This document shows positions 63,543 through 64,000 of a stretch of 64,000 nucleotides of DNA, in pieces. The DNA comes from Altericroceibacterium xinjiangense. GTDB lineage: Bacteria; Pseudomonadota; Alphaproteobacteria; Sphingomonadales; Sphingomonadaceae. The position numbers and the translations under genes were made by a program. Numbering within the stretch: position 1 is the first letter of the stretch; each line of letters begins with the position of its first letter. The DNA lies in NCBI RefSeq assembly GCF_003958635.1, contig NZ_RSEK01000010.1:25716-89715 (forward strand), in the 5' to 3' direction. Below the pieces are notes generated by a model, which searched no databases, was not told where the DNA came from, and saw nothing but the letters and a program-made list of their open reading frames with translations.

Positions 63543-64000
63543 TCAGAACTCGATCCCAAGCTGCACGTACCAGTTCCTGGGCCGGGCATAGATCCGTTCT
63601 GCATAGCCAAGCGTCCCGAGCGAAGCATTTCCCTGGATCAGGTACCGCTCATCGAACACGTTGATTACGCCTGCGGTCAGGTTCCAGCGATCGTCTTCGG
63701 CTGCCAGTTGCAAGGAAGCGTTGCCGACGAAATAGGGGTCCTGCTCGATAATCGGAACACTGCCGGTGATGAAGGTGACGCTTGACGTGTAGCTGCCGTC
63801 AAAGCGGGGAGTAAGCGTGTAGGCGCTGCCGATGGGGAATTCATAGGCGATCCCGAAATTGCCCTGGAAAGTCGGCGTGAGAGGCAGTTCGTCACCTGGT
63901 TGCACGGTTGCGGTGGCGCCCGGTATTGGCGTGATCGAAAGGATTTCGTCATCCAGCACACTGAGCCCCGCATCCAGCGTCAACCCGCCATAGGGGCGAT
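63543..64000 (-). CDS. TonB-dependent receptor, C-terminal part (5' end outside window)
   Basis: The frame is open to the right edge, so only the last 150 or so residues are seen. Alternating strands (YTLTPRFDGSYTSSVTF, NLTAGVINVFDERYLI) and the ending NWYVQLGIEF mark the final barrel strands of a TonB-dependent receptor; NVFDERY is a common motif in the penultimate strands. The gene is convergent with the AGCS symporter. The cargo cannot be judged. Confidence 0.88.
   Translation of the reverse strand, partial: RPYGGLTLDAGLSVLDDEILSITPIPGATATVQPGDELPLTPTFQGNFGIAYEFPIGSAYTLTPRFDGSYTSSVTFITGSVPIIEQDPYFVGNASLQLAAEDDRWNLTAGVINVFDERYLIQGNASLGTLGYAERIYARPRNWYVQLGIEF

Noticed and set aside
1..64000. 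CRISPR arrays, rRNA operons, prophage or transposase genes
   Set aside because: I looked on both strands and saw no repeat-spacer pattern, rRNA sequence, integrase or transposase in this window.

Overview
The window looks like a chromosomal segment of an aerobic, GC-rich alphaproteobacterium of the order Sphingomonadales (Erythrobacteraceae, Novosphingobium or a relative). The reasons are the housekeeping genes, several large TonB-dependent receptors lying next to catabolic genes, HWE-type histidine kinases, and an extracytoplasmic-stress-like promoter. This placement is inferred from gene content; no rRNA is present to confirm it.

Layout. 1-5.5 kb is housekeeping: a 5'-truncated 2-isopropylmalate synthase gene, a convergent MOSC protein, recJ, two tandem tRNA-Glu genes and psd. 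5.5-10.1 kb is signalling: a triple-PAS HWE kinase coupled to a single-domain response regulator, a Crp/Fnr regulator and a second HWE kinase. 10.2-15.9 kb is a co-directional block of two DUF3604 lipoproteins (PHP-like metal ligands), a parvulin-type isomerase and a HupE/UreJ-type membrane protein, divergent from a LysR gene. 17-22 kb holds hemerythrin, several small unknown proteins and a BCCT transporter. 22-34 kb is accessory and catabolic: a CmcJ-like oxidoreductase, an MFS remnant with an internal deletion, an SMP-30 lactonase-like protein, a TetR regulator, then a TonB receptor / small exported protein / PQQ beta-propeller dehydrogenase / exported unknown set.

35.6-50.3 kb is the most striking region. 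It is a tightly packed run of ten genes on the minus strand, mostly joined by 1-4 base stop/start overlaps: TonB receptor, CapA-like protein, TRAP DctQ and DctM, 2-hydroxyacyl-CoA dehydratase-like small subunit, a double-length CaiB/BaiF CoA-transferase, dehydratase-like large subunit, TRAP DctP, a second CoA-transferase, and an exported CocE hydrolase fused to a second alpha/beta hydrolase. A divergent GntR/FCD regulator sits at its head. The set reads as outer-membrane uptake, periplasmic hydrolysis, TRAP import, CoA activation and a dehydration or reduction step on an unknown carboxylic acid. The small dehydratase subunit seems to have lost the usual Fe-S cysteines and no activator ATPase gene is nearby, so its chemistry may be unusual.

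51-64 kb holds another TonB receptor, which shares a promoter-proximal motif with the GntR locus; an orphan flagellin whose middle carries two diverged copies of a beta-rich domain; a three-gene RND efflux operon; an AGCS amino-acid symporter; and the 3' end of a further TonB receptor cut by the window edge.

Identifications rest on reading the translated sequences and recognising motifs. No database search or structure prediction was run.
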